Assembly (NCBI GenBank): GCA_031761405.1
Contig: JASEVX010000011.1
Coordinates: 65,575,217 to 65,639,216 of the forward strand
Origin: Serripes groenlandicus
Taxonomy: Eukaryota; Mollusca; Bivalvia; Cardiida; Cardiidae
Direction of reading: 5' to 3'
Length of the DNA stretch: 64,000 bases
Positions 25,101 to 40,100 of the stretch are shown here, piece after piece. The notes under the pieces are model-generated. The model saw only the letters and a list, made by a program, of their open reading frames with translations. It did no database searches and was not told the origin of the DNA. A program made the position numbers and the translations under genes. The stretch's first letter is position 1; each line of letters begins with the position of its first letter.

Positions 25101-28100
25101 ATACAATATGTGTTACATTGACCATCCTTAACCCTTTGTTTCAGTTTTTAACAAAAATGCGTGGCTAAACTTTTTAAGTATCTTCAACTACATTAATATA
25201 TAATATATACATATATATATGAATAATTCTGATTTCCATCGAATATTTGAATCATGATATGGCATTTGAATATTCGACCCTACAGTTGAATATTCGAATA
25301 TGTGTTGCCATCCCTATTTATAACCCATTCCCACATATAGACGCTTTCTGACACCTCTGCATTAGATGACTTTTGCCAGTGTTAACAACTCTAATAAACA
25401 ATTACGCTTAACCCTTACCCACCTGCAGACGCATTTTGATGCAATAGAAGCAGACAACTTTTGAAAACATTGTGGTCAAAGGTGAAATTGCTCAAGATGA
25501 ACAATTTCACCATTTGCCACAATGTTTTCAACTCGATCGAATAATTTGTTGTATGTGGGAAAGGGTTAAGTGACTTTCATTGATTTTCTAAGCTTTTGCT
25601 TAGATGTTTTCAAAGTCATCTGCTGCAGATTTTTAGTAAGTGGGCAAGGGTCAAAAGTTCTTTGTCATATTTTGCATATCTATATTGTTCTTTTGTAGGT
25701 ATTTGGGTTGGGAGAAAAATGGCTAGGTGGGGATATGGAGGCGGGTGCTGGTGGGGGTCACAAGATCAACATTCTGAAGAAAGAGTTGGAGGCATACAAG
25801 GACAGGGAAGACCTTCTGATCATGTTTACAGACAGGTAACAAAACAGAGTGGTTTAAACCCTTTCCCTCATACGACAATTCTGCAGCAGACGACATTGAA
25901 CATATTTTGTCAAAAAGTAGAAAACCTCTATAATTGAATGGATAACCTATGACTTAAAGTGGAAAGGATTGTGGCAAAAAGGAGAAATTGCTTGTTTTGA
26001 GCAATTTCTTCTTTTGTCACTATGTTTTCAAAAAGCCGTCTGCTGCAGAGGCGTCAGAAAGCATCTATACAGCTTATTCACATATATACCTAACTGATTT
26101 TCAGAAACTATTGTTTTCTTGCTATCTTTACGCTATCCCACTTGACACATCTGTAGCAGACAACATTTAAAAACATTGTGACAAGCACATAAATTGCTCA
26201 TAATGCTACAGGGTTGGGTTATCTTTCTTATCATCTCCACCCCGCAATCTTTCTTTGTTGCATTTTACAGCAATTTGTGTACTTGTTATTATTTGATTTG
26301 CTAAAAGATGAAAGAAACTAATGAAACATTCTGAGTAACAAAGGATTGATGTATCTATCGAATGTGTATCATCAATTTCTTAATTAAAACAAAACATTTG
26401 CTCAGACACTACAAGTATTGAGCGTATATTTTATTTATGCATTTTCAGGGATGTCCTATAATTATTTTCCAAAAGAAAATTGAATTGAATTTCCCCAATA
26501 TTCAACCTCCTGGTATTTTCCATCAAAGAAAATATGTCGTCAGTGACACCAATAGACGAAAAGTCCCACATGTATTCTGTACATTTGTTGTCAGTGACAC
26601 CAAGAGACAAAAAGTCCCACATGTATTCTGTACATTTGTTGTCAGTGACACCAATAGACACAACATCCCACATGTATTCTGTAAATTTGTTGTCAGTGAC
26701 ACCAATAGACACAAAGTCCCACATGTATTCTGTGCGTTTGTTGTCAGTGACACCAATAGATGCAAAGTCCCACATGTATTCTGTACATTTGTTGTCACTG
26801 ACACCAATAGACGCGAAGGCCCACATGTATTCTGTACATTTGTTGTCAGTGACACCAAAAGACACAGTCCCACATGTATTCTGTACATTTGTTGTCACTG
26901 ACACCAATAGACGCGAAGGCCCACATGTATTCTGTACATTTGTTGTCAGTGACACCAATAGACGCAACATCCCACATGTATTCTGTACATTTGTTTTCAA
27001 TGACACCAAGAGACACAAAGACCCACATGTATTCTGTGCATTTGTTGTCAGTGACACCGATAGACTCAAAGTCCTACATGTATTCTGTACATTTGTTGTC
27101 AGTGACACCAATATATGCAAAGTCCCACATGTGTTCTGTACATTTGTTGTCAGTGACACCAAGAGACGCAAAGTCCCACATGTATTGTGTATATTTGTTG
27201 TAAGTGACACCAAGAGATGCAAAGTCCCACATGTATTCAGTACATTTGTTGTCAGTGACACCAAGAGACACAAAGTCCCACATGTATTCTGAACATTTGT
27301 GCATAAAATTCATGCTAGAAACTAAAACACTACAATAAACTTTGCTAAAATTTTGCAGACTAATCCCTTGGTAGTTTTCAGCATTATTAATATTCACTGT
27401 TTTCAAAAAGTCTGTTGAAAATTTTAATTAGTTTCTAAAGGTTAGATCAAATCTTATTCATTATAAACTTATTTTGTTATTCATATACGACATTGACAAT
27501 ACTAATCATTAGCATAGATGACAAAAGGATAATAGTATCTGTAAATTGATCTAAGATTGATTAAAACATTATTAGAAGTTCAAACTTATAGATAATTTTG
27601 AAATTATAATAAAACAGTTGAATTTTGTGCATCAAACAGTCTAACCTGTCGTAAGTAACTCTTTCCCTTATATAGACATATTTTGATGCTTTGCAGCTGA
27701 ATCTGATGAAGTTTGAAAACATTATACAGCTTCTCTGGACAGTATGACAGGGGTTTAATTCTTTGTTCCATATTTTAGGGTCTTCTCCGAACAATGCTAT
27801 GTATGGGTCTGGTTTATTCTGAAATGAAATTTAACCCTTTCTCTCAATATAAACGCTTTCTGATGCCTCTGCCTCAGACGGCTTTTTGAAAACATGGAGA
27901 CAAAAGAAAAAATTGCTCAAAAGAGCAATTTCTCTTTTGTCTCCATGTTTTCAACTCTTTCCAATTATTGTGCATGTACTTTCATTTAAAGGGAGAACAA
28001 AAAATCAGGGTAGTTTTCAAAAGTGGTCTGCTGCAGAGTTGTTGCATGTGGGAAAGGGTTAAGTCACATGTATTGTTATCACTCATCTATGCTACCAGAA

Positions 28101-31100
28101 TGCCTTTGATGTCATCGCCTGATTGTTAAAACCTTGTCTTTGTGGATTCTTTAAGCACTTGTTATACCCCCGATAAACGAAGTTTAGAGGGGGAATATTG
28201 GAGTCACCCTGTGGTTGGTCGGTCGGTCGGTCGGTCGGTCGGTTGGTTGGTCCGTTGCGATTTTCCTTGTCCGGAGCATAACTTTAAAACTAATTGTTGG
28301 AATTAAATAAAACTTCATAGGATGATAAAACACATTGAGAGGAAGTGCGGTGTACAGGAACCATAACTCTATTTTACCTAAATACAGAGTTATTGCCCTT
28401 TGTTACTTTTTCTTGTCCGGAGAATTACTTAATAACTAACAGATGGAATCTAATAAAACTACATACAATGGTAGAGCATAATCAAAGGAAGTGCAGTATA
28501 CAAGAACCATAACTCTAATTTACATAATTACAGAGTTATTGCCCTTTGTTACTTTTTCTTACTTGTAGAATCTTGTCCGGAGCATAACTTTAAAACAAAT
28601 TGTTGGAATTAAATAAAACTTCATAGGATGATACAACACATTGAGAGGAAGTGCGGTGTACAGGAACCATAACTCTATTTTATCTAAATACAGATTTATT
28701 GCCCTTTGTTACTTTTTCTTGTCCGGAGAATTACTTAATAACTAACAGATGAAATCTAATAAAACTACATACAATGGTAGAGCATAATCAGAGGAAGTGC
28801 AGTGTACAAGAACCATAACTCTAATTTACATAATTACAGAGTTATTGCCCTTTGTTTCTTTTTCTTGTTCGTAGAGTCTTGTCCGGAGCATAACTTTAAA
28901 ACTTATTGTTGGAATTTAATAAAACATCTTAGGATGATACAACACATTGAGAGGAAGTGCGGTGTACAAGAACCATAACTCTATTTTACCTAAATACAGA
29001 GTTATTGCCCTTTGTTACTTTTTCTTGTCCGGAGAATTACTTAATAACTAACAGATGGAATCTAATAAAACTACATACAATGGTAGAGCATAATCAAAGG
29101 AAGTGCAGTATACAAGAACCATAACTCTAATTTACATAATTACAGAGTTATTGCCCTTTGTTACTTTTTCTTACTTGTAGAATCTTGTCCGGAGCATAAC
29201 TTTAAAACAAATTGTTGGAATTAAATAAAACTTCATAGGATGATACAACACATTGAGAGGAAGTGCGGTGTACAGGAACCATAACTCTATTTTATCTAAA
29301 TACAGATTTATTGCCCTTTGTTACTTTTTCTTGTCCGGAGAATTACTTAATAACTAACAGATGAAATCTAATAAAACTACATACAATGGTAGAGCATAAT
29401 CAGAGGAAGTGCAGTGTACAAGAACCATAACTCTAATTTACATAATTACAGAGTTATTGCCCTTTGTTTCTTTTTCTTGTTCGTAGAGTCTTGTCCGGAG
29501 CATAACTTTAAAACTTATTGTTGGAATTTAATAAAACATCTTAGGATGATACAACACATTGAGAGGAAGTGCGGTGTACAAGAACCATAACTCTATTTTA
29601 CCTAAATACAGAGTTATTGCCCTTTGTTACTTTTTCTTGTCCGGAAAATTACTTAATAACTAACAGATGGAATCTAATAAAACTACATACAATGGTAGAG
29701 CATAATCAGAGGAAGTGCAGTGTACAAGAACCATAACTCTACTTTACATAATTACAGAGTTATTGCCCTTTGTTACTTTTTCTTGTTCGTAGAGTCTTGT
29801 CCGGAGCATAACTTTAAAACTAATTGTTGGAATTTAATAAAACTTCATAGGATGATACAACACATTGAGAGGAATTGCGGTGTACAGGAACCATAACTCT
29901 ATTTTATCTAAATACAGAGTTATTGCCCTTTGTTACTTTTTCTTGTCCGGAGAATTACTTAATAACTAACAGATGGAATCTAATAAAACTACATACAATG
30001 GTAGAGCATAATCAGAGGAAGTGCAGTGTACAAGAACCATAACTATAATTTACATAATTACAGAGTTATTGCCTTTTGTTACTTTTTCTTGTTCGTAGAG
30101 TCTTGTCCGGAGCATAACTTTAAAACTAATTGTTGGAATTTAATAAAACATCTTAGGATGATACAACACATTGACAGAAAGTGCCGTGTACAGGAACCAT
30201 AACTCTATTTTACCTAAATACAGAGTTATTGCCCTTTGTTACTTTTTCTTGTCCGGAGAATTACTTAATAACTAACAGATGGAATCTAATAAAACTACAT
30301 ACAATGTTAGAGCATAATCAGAGGAAGAGCAGTGTACAAAAACCATAACTCTACTTTACATAATTACAGAGTTATTGCCCTTTGTTACTTTTTCTTGTTT
30401 GTAGAGTCTTGTCCGGAGCATAACTTTAAAACTAATTCTTGAAATTTATTAAAACTTCATAGGATGATACAACACATTAAGAGAAAGTGCGGTGTACAGG
30501 AACCATAACTCTATTTTACCTATATACAGAGTTATTGACCTTTGTTACTTTTTCTTGTCCGGAGAATTACTTAATAACTAACCGGTGGAATCTAATAAAA
30601 CTGCATACAATGGTAGCATAATGAGAGGAAGTGCAGTGTACAAGAACCATAACTCTTATTTACATAATTACATAGTTATTGCGCTTAGTTACTTTTTCTT
30701 GCCCGGAGAATTATTTAATAACTAACAGATGGAATCTAATAAAACTACATACAACGGTAGAGCATAATCAGAGGAAGTGCAGTGTACAAGAACCATAACT
30801 CTAATTTACATAATTACAGAGTTATTGCCCTTTGTTATCCAAAAATGAACAAAACAAGAATAACCCGATCCATAACATTGTCCTTTTAAGGTGGGGTTTC
30901 TAAATAGTTCACAACCTTTCCTATCAGGGTGGCGTTCGGGGGTATTAATCACATTCAGTGATAGTTCTAGTTACATTTATTCTGGCACGATCCCTCATGA
31001 CCAGATGCTATTTGATCCTTGCTGATGATGTACGTTTGATAGTGGCGTAGAAGATTGTCTCTTCTTTATCAGCTTTTCAACATCACCACACTAGTTTTGC

Positions 31101-34100
31101 ATATTTCTTCAAAATGTAGTATTGGTGACGTGACTTAGTTGTCATAGTTTGGACTGCTGTTATCAGATTGTCAATTGTCTACTGATAAACTTCTTTCATA
31201 ATGAGATGTTTCTTGTGTAAGAAAATACCTCTGAAACAAGGCTTCACTGAATGCTAGTTTAACATTCATCTGTATCACTTTGTATGCAACACAGGATGGA
31301 ATGAAGTAACATCATTTATGAAAGTGGATTTTATATTTAGATTGTTTGCTAAATTGAAAATAGCATACAAATATTTAGCCCTTTGAACTCTTATTAGAGA
31401 ATTAAATTGTTTCTTTATCATCACTTATCATGAATGGAAGTGTGAATGTAAAAAAAAATCAATTAACCAATTAGCGTTAATAAATGTAGCTTTCAAATCA
31501 CAGATTGCATTAAAGGCATTAAGTTGTGATAAATAAGGAGCATTTTGTAGCAATGTAGCTATGAGCGCTATTTCACACATTTCCTGAATTATGAAGCAGT
31601 AAAGATTTTTAAAAAAGATGTGTTATTTTCTGTAATTTCATGAATTTCCAGGGTAAATTAAGAAAATTCATGAAATCCTTAAGTGAATTCGTGATTTCAC
31701 ACATTTCCTGACTTGTTCAGGAATTTCGTTAAATTCCTAGTTACACAGTTTGACTGTAACATACACATATAAAAGTATTTGTTGCCTTTAATACTTAGAC
31801 ATATTAAAGCAGACACTTAAACACCATACATGTATACGGTTAACAGTTCAATTGCAACACCAGAAATCAAACAAGCCCAGCCCATAACTCTTTCCCACAT
31901 ACAACAAAGTTGCAGCAGGGTACTTCTTTAGATAGAGTTGAAAGCAATTTGATGAAAGGAGAAATTGCTCAATGGGTTTGCATTTTGATAAATGTTAACC
32001 CTTTCCCTCATACAACAATTCTGCAGCAGACGACTTTGAACGTATTTTGTCAAAACATAGAAAATCTCCATAATTGAATGGATAACCTATGACAAAAGGT
32101 GGAAAACATTGTGGCAAAAGGAGAAATTGCACATTTTGTGCAATTACTTCTTTTGTCACTATGTTTTCAAAAAGCTGTCTCCTGCAGAGGCGTCAGAAAG
32201 CGTCTATATGAGGGAAAGAGTTAAAAGAAGAATATTGCTAAAGGTCATGAGCAATCGTTCCCATTCGCACAGTAACATGTATTAAAAAATGTCGTCTGCT
32301 GCAGACGCATCAACTTTTCCTGCATACAATAGATCTGCAGCAGATGATTCTGTAATCAGAAAACATCTATGCAAAAGTTATGGATAACTCTATATATGAA
32401 AGTTTAATTATTGAACAGTGTTGAAAATTATGTGACAAAAGGAGAAATTGCTCATGTTTTCAAAGTCATGTGCTACGTCTATGTTTGTGAAGGGATTAAA
32501 TCAGAGAAAACCTTTATTTTTCAGTTATGATGTCGTACTAACAGCAGGTGCCGAAGAAATTCTAGAGAAATTTGAGAAGTTTGATGCTCGAGTTGTCATA
32601 TCTGCTGAAGGATTCCTTTGGCCCGATAAAACTTTAGGGGTTTGTTATGTTGTTTATATAGTCATGAGTATATTGACCATATACCCATGCTTACCAACCT
32701 TTTCTCCTCCTCAAGGATTAGCTCCATGATCTCAAAATGGGAGATTGGGGTTTGAAGTGGGTGATTTTATTTGCGATTAAATTAACAGTAGAAATTTTCA
32801 CAATATAACGGAATTTTGATATTTATGAAGAAGACAATTATAGGAAAAGAATATGAAAAAAAAACTCATTTTGAGAATGTTTTCTATTTAACAGAATAAT
32901 TATAACTGTATGTTAGCATTTAAGTATTATTTTGGCATGTTTTCCAATCCATGCATTGATATTCAAAAGAAAGAGCTTTTAATCAGTGACAATATGATAA
33001 GAAGTGGTGGATGTTAGAAAATGGTTGCAGTAATTTTCAGTTCATATATCCTCAAGATTTTAAATTTTGAAAATCTTGAGATTTTCCCTCACAATCGTGG
33101 GAATGGGGTTAACCCTTTCCCTCATATGACAATTCTGCAGCAGACCACTTTGAACATATTTTGTCAAAAAATAGAAAACCTCTATAATTGAATGGAGAAC
33201 CTATGACTAAAAATGGAAAAGATTGTGGCAAAAGGAGAAATTGCTCGTTTTGAGCAATTTCTTCTTTTGTCACTATGTTTTAAAAAAGCTGTCTGCTGCA
33301 GAGGCATCAGAAAGCGTCTATATGAGGGAAAGGATTTATCAATTCATATTGTGAGACTCACGATTGAATCTGGAGGGATGGTAAGCATGTTATTATACCT
33401 GATATATTGTCTGACCTTTTCTAAAACACAACAAATTTGAAGCAGACGACTTTCAAGTGATCTAGACAAAAATATTGAAAATTTATAATAAAGATATAAT
33501 TATTGAATAAAATTAAAAACATTGTGGAAAAAGGAGAAATTGCTCATCATGAGCAAGTCCTCCTTCTGTCACAATGTTTTCTAACGACATCTGCTGTAGA
33601 TGTGTCAGAATGGGTTTATGCAAAATTTGAAAACAAGAAATTGCTCATTTTAAGCATTTTCTTGTTTTGCCACAATTGTTTCAAAATATGTATGCTGCAA
33701 AATGTATCAAAATGAGTCTGCAGGTGGGGAATGGTTAAACGCGTTACCTGGTAGGATGTTTATAACAGAGTTGTCTGCTGTTACCTGGTAGGATGTTTAT
33801 AACAGAGTTGTCTGCTTTGAAAACATTATGCGGAAACAGTTTTAACCCTTTCCCATATACAAGAAATCTGCAGCAGACGACTTTGAAGGCATTTAATTAA
33901 ATATTTTGAAAATCTCTATAAATGAAGATATAATTACTTAAAATAGTTGAAAACATTGTGGCAATAGGAGAAATTGCTTGTTATGAGCAATTTCTTCTTT
34001 TGCCAACCAGTTTTCAAGAGTCCTTGCTGCAGATGCATCAAAATGTGTCTATAGGTGGAAAAGGGTTAATTAACAGATGGAAATTAAAAGTGAAATTTTG

Positions 34101-37100
34101 ATGAAATGTTCTTATTTTAAGTATTTTTTTATGCAATCAAAAGATATCTGCAGTGGAGGTGTCATCTAGATCAGGACAGGGAGGAATTAATACCATTGAA
34201 AACAAGCATATTATGAAATTGACTAAATGTTTAGCCCCTTTTCAAATACAACAAGTCTGCAGCAGACAACTTTGAAACCATTAAGTCAAAAGTATTAAAA
34301 ATCTCTATAAATAAATGTATAATTAATTTAAATAATTGAAAACATTGTGGCAATAGGAAGAATTGCTCGTTTTGAGCAATTTCTCCTTTTGTCACAATGT
34401 TTTCAATAGTGGTCTACTGTAGAGGCATCAAAGTGTCTTTAAGTGGGAAAGGGTTTATGTCTTGTGCAGTTTTGCATTAACTCAAAAAATGAAAATGTAT
34501 GTATCAAGAAGGTTGATTGATTCATTGAATGATTGGGCCTTTACACTGATTTCAACAGTTTTTATTTGCCTGATTTTTCGAAGAAAAGTCTAGCTGTACT
34601 ACTAGCCCCGGCGTCGGCGTTGGTGTCACACCTTGGTTAATTTTTTTGTACCAATTCACTTTTTAGCTCGCCTATGCATGAAGTGCAAGGTGAGCTATTG
34701 TGACCACATTTTGTCCGGCGTGCGTCGTCCGTCGTCAACATTTGAGCTTGTTAACACTCTACGGGCTACATTTTGCATCCAATCGTCATGAAAGTTTATC
34801 AGAACATTCATCTCCATAAAATCTTGGACAAGTTCGAAACTGGGCTATATGAGGTCAAAAACTAGGTCAGTAGGTCGAATTGAAGGGAAATCTTGTTAAC
34901 ACTCTGGAAGCCACATTTTCAACTTGAGCATGTTGAAACTTTATCAGAATGTTTGTCTTGATAATATGTAGGTCAAGTTCGAACATGGGTCACGTCGGGT
35001 CAAAAAGTAGGGTCTCTAGGTCAAATTGAAGGAAAATCTTGTTAACACTCCAGAGGCCACAATTTTTGCTTCAGCAGTTTGAAATTTTGTCAGAATGTTT
35101 GTCTTAAAAATATCTAGGTCAAGTTCAAATATGGGTCATATTGGGTCAGAAACTAGGTCACTAGGCCAAATTGAAGGGAAATCTTGTTAACACTGTGGAA
35201 GCCGCATTTTTTGCTTCAGCAAGTTATTCATACCAAATTAATTTCTTTCAAAAAAATTAGAGATATATAGCTTAAAAACTTACAAAAATCTTTTTACCAC
35301 CAACTGCCAAGAGTGCATAATTCAGTAAAGGTTTTTGTAAGAATTATGACCCTTTTTCGAATTATAAAGTACTTTGCTTATAAATAATATGATAAAGTAC
35401 TTAAATTGGTTATGTTTTCTGTACCACCCAAAAAAGTTTGTTTTATTGGCAAGCACTAAAAAGTAGAGCATGCTGTCCTCTGACAGCTCTTGTTAGTCAT
35501 ATCCTAGCAGCCATTTCACATACCCACAATGACCTGCATTTTTCACACCAATGTTTTACCTAACAGCCTATTCAAGCAACTGGCTGCTTCTCCACATAGA
35601 CTGGTGGAAGTTGAATTAAATTTGTCGCACTGTCTTTTGTCAAACTTTGCGGGAACAAATGATGGCTGATCTAGGGTTCAAATTCACAACTTCTCAATTG
35701 ACAGTCTGTGTCGCTACTGACTGAGCTACGGGGGCTCGGCAATGTAGATAGTAGAAACAAAGCAATTGATCAAGTGATATTTTTGTTTGCATTTTTCTTT
35801 TTACAGAGTAAGTACCCACAAGTGAAACTACATGAGAAAAGATACCTATGTTCTGGAGGTAGGAAATGATAACCTTGAACTTTCCTTTTTCCATTCCCAC
35901 ATACAGGAGATCTGTGGCATACAACCTTGAAAACATATAGGCAAAACCATATGGGTCTGGCTCGCTAAAAAAAAATAAGAAATATTTCATATATAGTAGG
36001 GATGGCAACGATTAATCGGTTACCCGGTTAACCGTATGTTAGTAATTTCGGTAACCGGGTACTCGGAAGAAAAGATAAAATATATACACAGTTGTGTTTC
36101 ACCTTTTGTTCTTTTCAATTTGTCACAAGTATCTGACATGAGAGGTTAATTATTCACACCTCGATCGGCCAGTGTTTACATTACGATAACAGCCGCACTC
36201 GATTTTATTGATGACCGTTTGTTTGTGTAGTGTTAATCAAATAATTGTCAATTAAAGGACGCTTTGTTTCTTTTAAAAAAAAATAATGTCTAATAAAGGC
36301 ATAACTTAATTAATTATATTCGGCAATCGTTTTGATAATACAACTAATTGGAGTGAGTGTGAGACATTTGAATTGTTGTTTTTTGTAAATTATTATTTAC
36401 CAATAAGATTAGAAGATTTAAAGAGTAATTTGAAGTTTGTAACACATTTTCCCCTGAGTTGGTATTTAAAGATATGCATCTATGTACCTCTTGCGTTCAA
36501 CATATTATAAATTATATAACAGTCACTTTGCTAAAAAAGATCTACAAAATATGTTGCCATAAAGCCGCCTGCTACATCCTTTGTCTGGAATTATTTCAAA
36601 CGATGATGATAACAAAGTCAAGTGCAGTTTAAGTGGTAATGAACTGTCTTGGACTGGGTGAACCAGTAACATGCGCAACCATATTCGACTAAAACAGTGG
36701 ATATTTATTGTCTGTGTATTCTATACGGTTACAAAATTGTAATATATAGACAAGGGCTCCAACTTCCTCGTCAGCCAGATTGCCAGACCCATGTTTGCAT
36801 TTTCATCTGATACAAGTTAAAAAATGTGTCAGCATGTAGCTAAATGGTTAACCTTAACACTGGTCACAAGGATTTTAGCTGCAAACAATCTGTTACGAAC
36901 ACCAGACTTAAAGTCATGACAATAACGGTGAAATTCGACAAGTCGGACACATCCCTTGGTTATATATAAAAGAGTATACCTTTTTATTTTTTTAAATAGG
37001 GTGCCAGACCCCTATGGGCAAAACTATTGAAATTCTCTGTAATTGAAAATACAATTATTTAATAGATTTTAAATCAATGTAGCAAAAGTTGAAATTACTC

Positions 37101-40100
37101 ATTTAGAGCGATTTTCCTTTTGCCACAATGTTTTCAACAGTCATTCACAGCAGATTTGTCATAATACATGTACATGTGTGAAAGGGGTAACTTTTGAACA
37201 ATGCAGATCAAGATAAGGCAAGTAAAGGCTGATTAAAAACTTAAAAGTTTTGAAATATTAATTGCATTCATTGAGATACATTAATTTTTTTGAACCATGA
37301 AGGTCTAAGATATTTCCTTCCAAAATTGAATCTCATTTATAATAATATTTTCATTCTTTTCATCTCTTATTTATTATGGTATAGATATTATTTTAATAAA
37401 TCATAACATATAAATATATATTTTCCTTTTGCCGAAATAGGTTTTATAGGCTATGCAAAGGATTTGTACGAGATTGTATCTCACAAGGCCATAGCGAACA
37501 CTTATGATGATCAACTCTATTATACAGAAATATTTCTCGATGAAAGCCTTAGGGTGAGTATTTCACTTCCATTATGTTTGAGCTTTGCTACATTACAACT
37601 AATAACGGGTCTTTCCAGTCCCATGTTGAGCCAGATTACAGAGAAACTATCTCAATGAAAGCTTTGATCCAGATTACATAGAAACTATAGAAATGTCAAT
37701 GAAAGCTTTTGAGTAACATAGAATACATAGAAACTATCTCAATGAAAGCTTTTGAGTAACACAGATTACATAGAAACTTTCTCAATGTAAGCTTTTGAGT
37801 AACACAGATTACATAGAAACTATCTCAATGAAAGCTTTTGAGTAACACAGATTACATAGAAACTATCTCAATGAAAGCTTTTGAGTAACACAGATTACAT
37901 AGAAACTATCTCAATGAAAGCTTTTGAGTAACACAGATTACATAGAAACTATCTCAATGTAAGCTTTTGAGTAACACAGATTACAAAGAAACTATCTCAA
38001 TGTAAGCTTTTGAGTTACACAGATTACATAGAAACTATCTCAATGAAAGCTTTTGAGTAACACAGATTACATAGAAATTATCTCAATGAAAATAACACTT
38101 TTCCATTTACAAAATATCTGCTAAAGATAACTGAAAACATCTAGGCCTAAATAACGAAAATCTGTAAGTGTAATTATTGAACAGAGGTGAAAACATTAAT
38201 GGAAAATGAAAACTCACTGGATTGGAAGTTGTTTCCCTATTCTTGAATATTGCCTTTCTTGACAGGGAATCACATAGTAACTTATTGGATGACACATTTG
38301 ATCACAAAATGTACATGTGCTTCATAACTTGTCAGAAGTCTTCTGTATCAGCTAAAGGGTTTAAAGAAGCTGTAGAAACATGGTGGAAAATAGGAAAAAA
38401 TGCTCAAAACAAGCAATTTCTCCTTTTCTTAAAATGTTTTCAAATCTTTTTCAAAGTTTATCTTTCAGTTTTTAAGCTATTGAAAATATTGCTCTCATAT
38501 TGTCAAGGCCAACAGCAGTAACATTTTCATATCAGATAATGGGATTAACGGGCACCACCAGAAAATCCCAAAGTCCCTTCCCACATTTGCCACAATGTTT
38601 TCAAACTGTATGCAATAATTAGTATGTCATTTATAAGTACTGTCCCTTCTATTTACAGGAAAGATGGAACATCAAGTTAGATAAAAGATCAGATATATTT
38701 ATGAATCTACACGGTGCCTTGGGTAAGCATACAGACTTGTTACTGTAATGGAAGCCTTGTTCCATGACAGCCATACTTTTACTTGAGCCTTGTTCCATGA
38801 AAGCCATTCTTTTACTTGAGCCTTGTTCCATGAAAGCCATTCTTTTACTTGAGCCTTGTTCCATGAAAGCCATTCTTTTACTTGAGCCTTGTTCCATGAA
38901 AACCATTATTATGTCTCCCCCTGTATACAGGGGAGATATATTGTTTTTGTCCTGGGCGTCTGTCTGTCTGTCTGTCTGTCCGTCTGTCCGTCTGTCCGAA
39001 ATCGTGTCCGCTCCATATCTCCAAGACGGCTTGAAGGATTTTCATGAAACTTGTGTCAGATGTTCACCTCATGAAGGCGATGTGCAGAACCCATGTCCCG
39101 ACCATACAGGTTCAATGTCAAGGTCAGACTTGAAGGTCAAAGGTTTGAGCCTTAATTTCGTGTCCGCTCCATATCTCCAAAACGGCTTGAAGAATTTTCA
39201 TGAAACTTGTGTCAGATGTTCACCTCACGAAGGCGATGTGCAGAACCCATGTTCCGACCATACCGGTTCAAGGTCAAGGTCAGGCTTGAAGGTCAAAGGT
39301 TTGAGCCTGTTTTTCGTGTCCGCTCCATATCTCCAAAACGGCTCTAAGGATTTTCATGAAACTTGTGTCAGATGTTCACCTCATCAAGGTGATGTGCAGA
39401 ACCCATTGTCTGCTTTATAAGTTGGAATGTTTTGAGAGATTTTGACAGATATTTGAGGGGGAGACATCTGTTTTTTCAAAAACAATTCTAGTTTTACTTG
39501 AGCCTTGTTCCATGAAAGCCATACTTTTACTTGAGCCTTGTTCCATGAAAGCCATACTTTTACTTGAGCCTTGTTCCATGAAAGCCATACTTTTACTTGA
39601 GCCTTGTTCCATGAAAGCCATTCTTTTACTTAAGCCTTGTTCCATGAAAGCCATACTTTTACTTGAGCCTTGTTCCTTGAAAGCCATACTTTTACTTGAG
39701 TCTTGGTCGATGAAAGCCATTCTTTTACTTGAGCCTTGTTCCTTGAAAGTCATTCTTTTTTACTTGAGCCTTGTTCCATGAAAGCCATACTTTTATTTGA
39801 GCATTGTTCCACGAAGGCCGTACTTTTACTTTAGCCTTGTTCCATGAAAGTCATACTTTTACTTGGGCCTTGTTCCATGAAAGCCATACTTTTACTTGAG
39901 CCTTGTTCCATGAAAGCATACTTTTACTTGAGCCTTGTTACTTGAGCCTTGTTCCTTGAAAGCCATTCTTTTACTTAAGCATTGTACCATGAAAGCCATA
40001 CTTTTATTTGAGCATTGTTCCATGAAGGCTATACTTTTACTTTAGGCTTGTTCCATGAAAGCCATACTTTTATTTGAGCATTGTTCCATGAAGGCCATAC

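Noticed and set aside
26527..27300. The 51-bp array as a copy of the exon 3 donor junction
   Set aside because: Only a short, gapped resemblance (tctgatcatgtttacagaca against tctgtacatttgttgtcagt) and it lies about 700 bp away; not convincing without a statistical test.
26431..27406. Open frames of 250-280 codons on both strands
   Set aside because: They arise from a 51-bp tandem unit (a multiple of three) and read as 17-residue repeats in several frames at once; no start context, signal or splice evidence.
27831..28063. MITE central hairpins as microRNA precursors
   Set aside because: Stem length and dispersal in dozens of copies fit a foldback transposon; no sequence evidence for a conserved mature microRNA.
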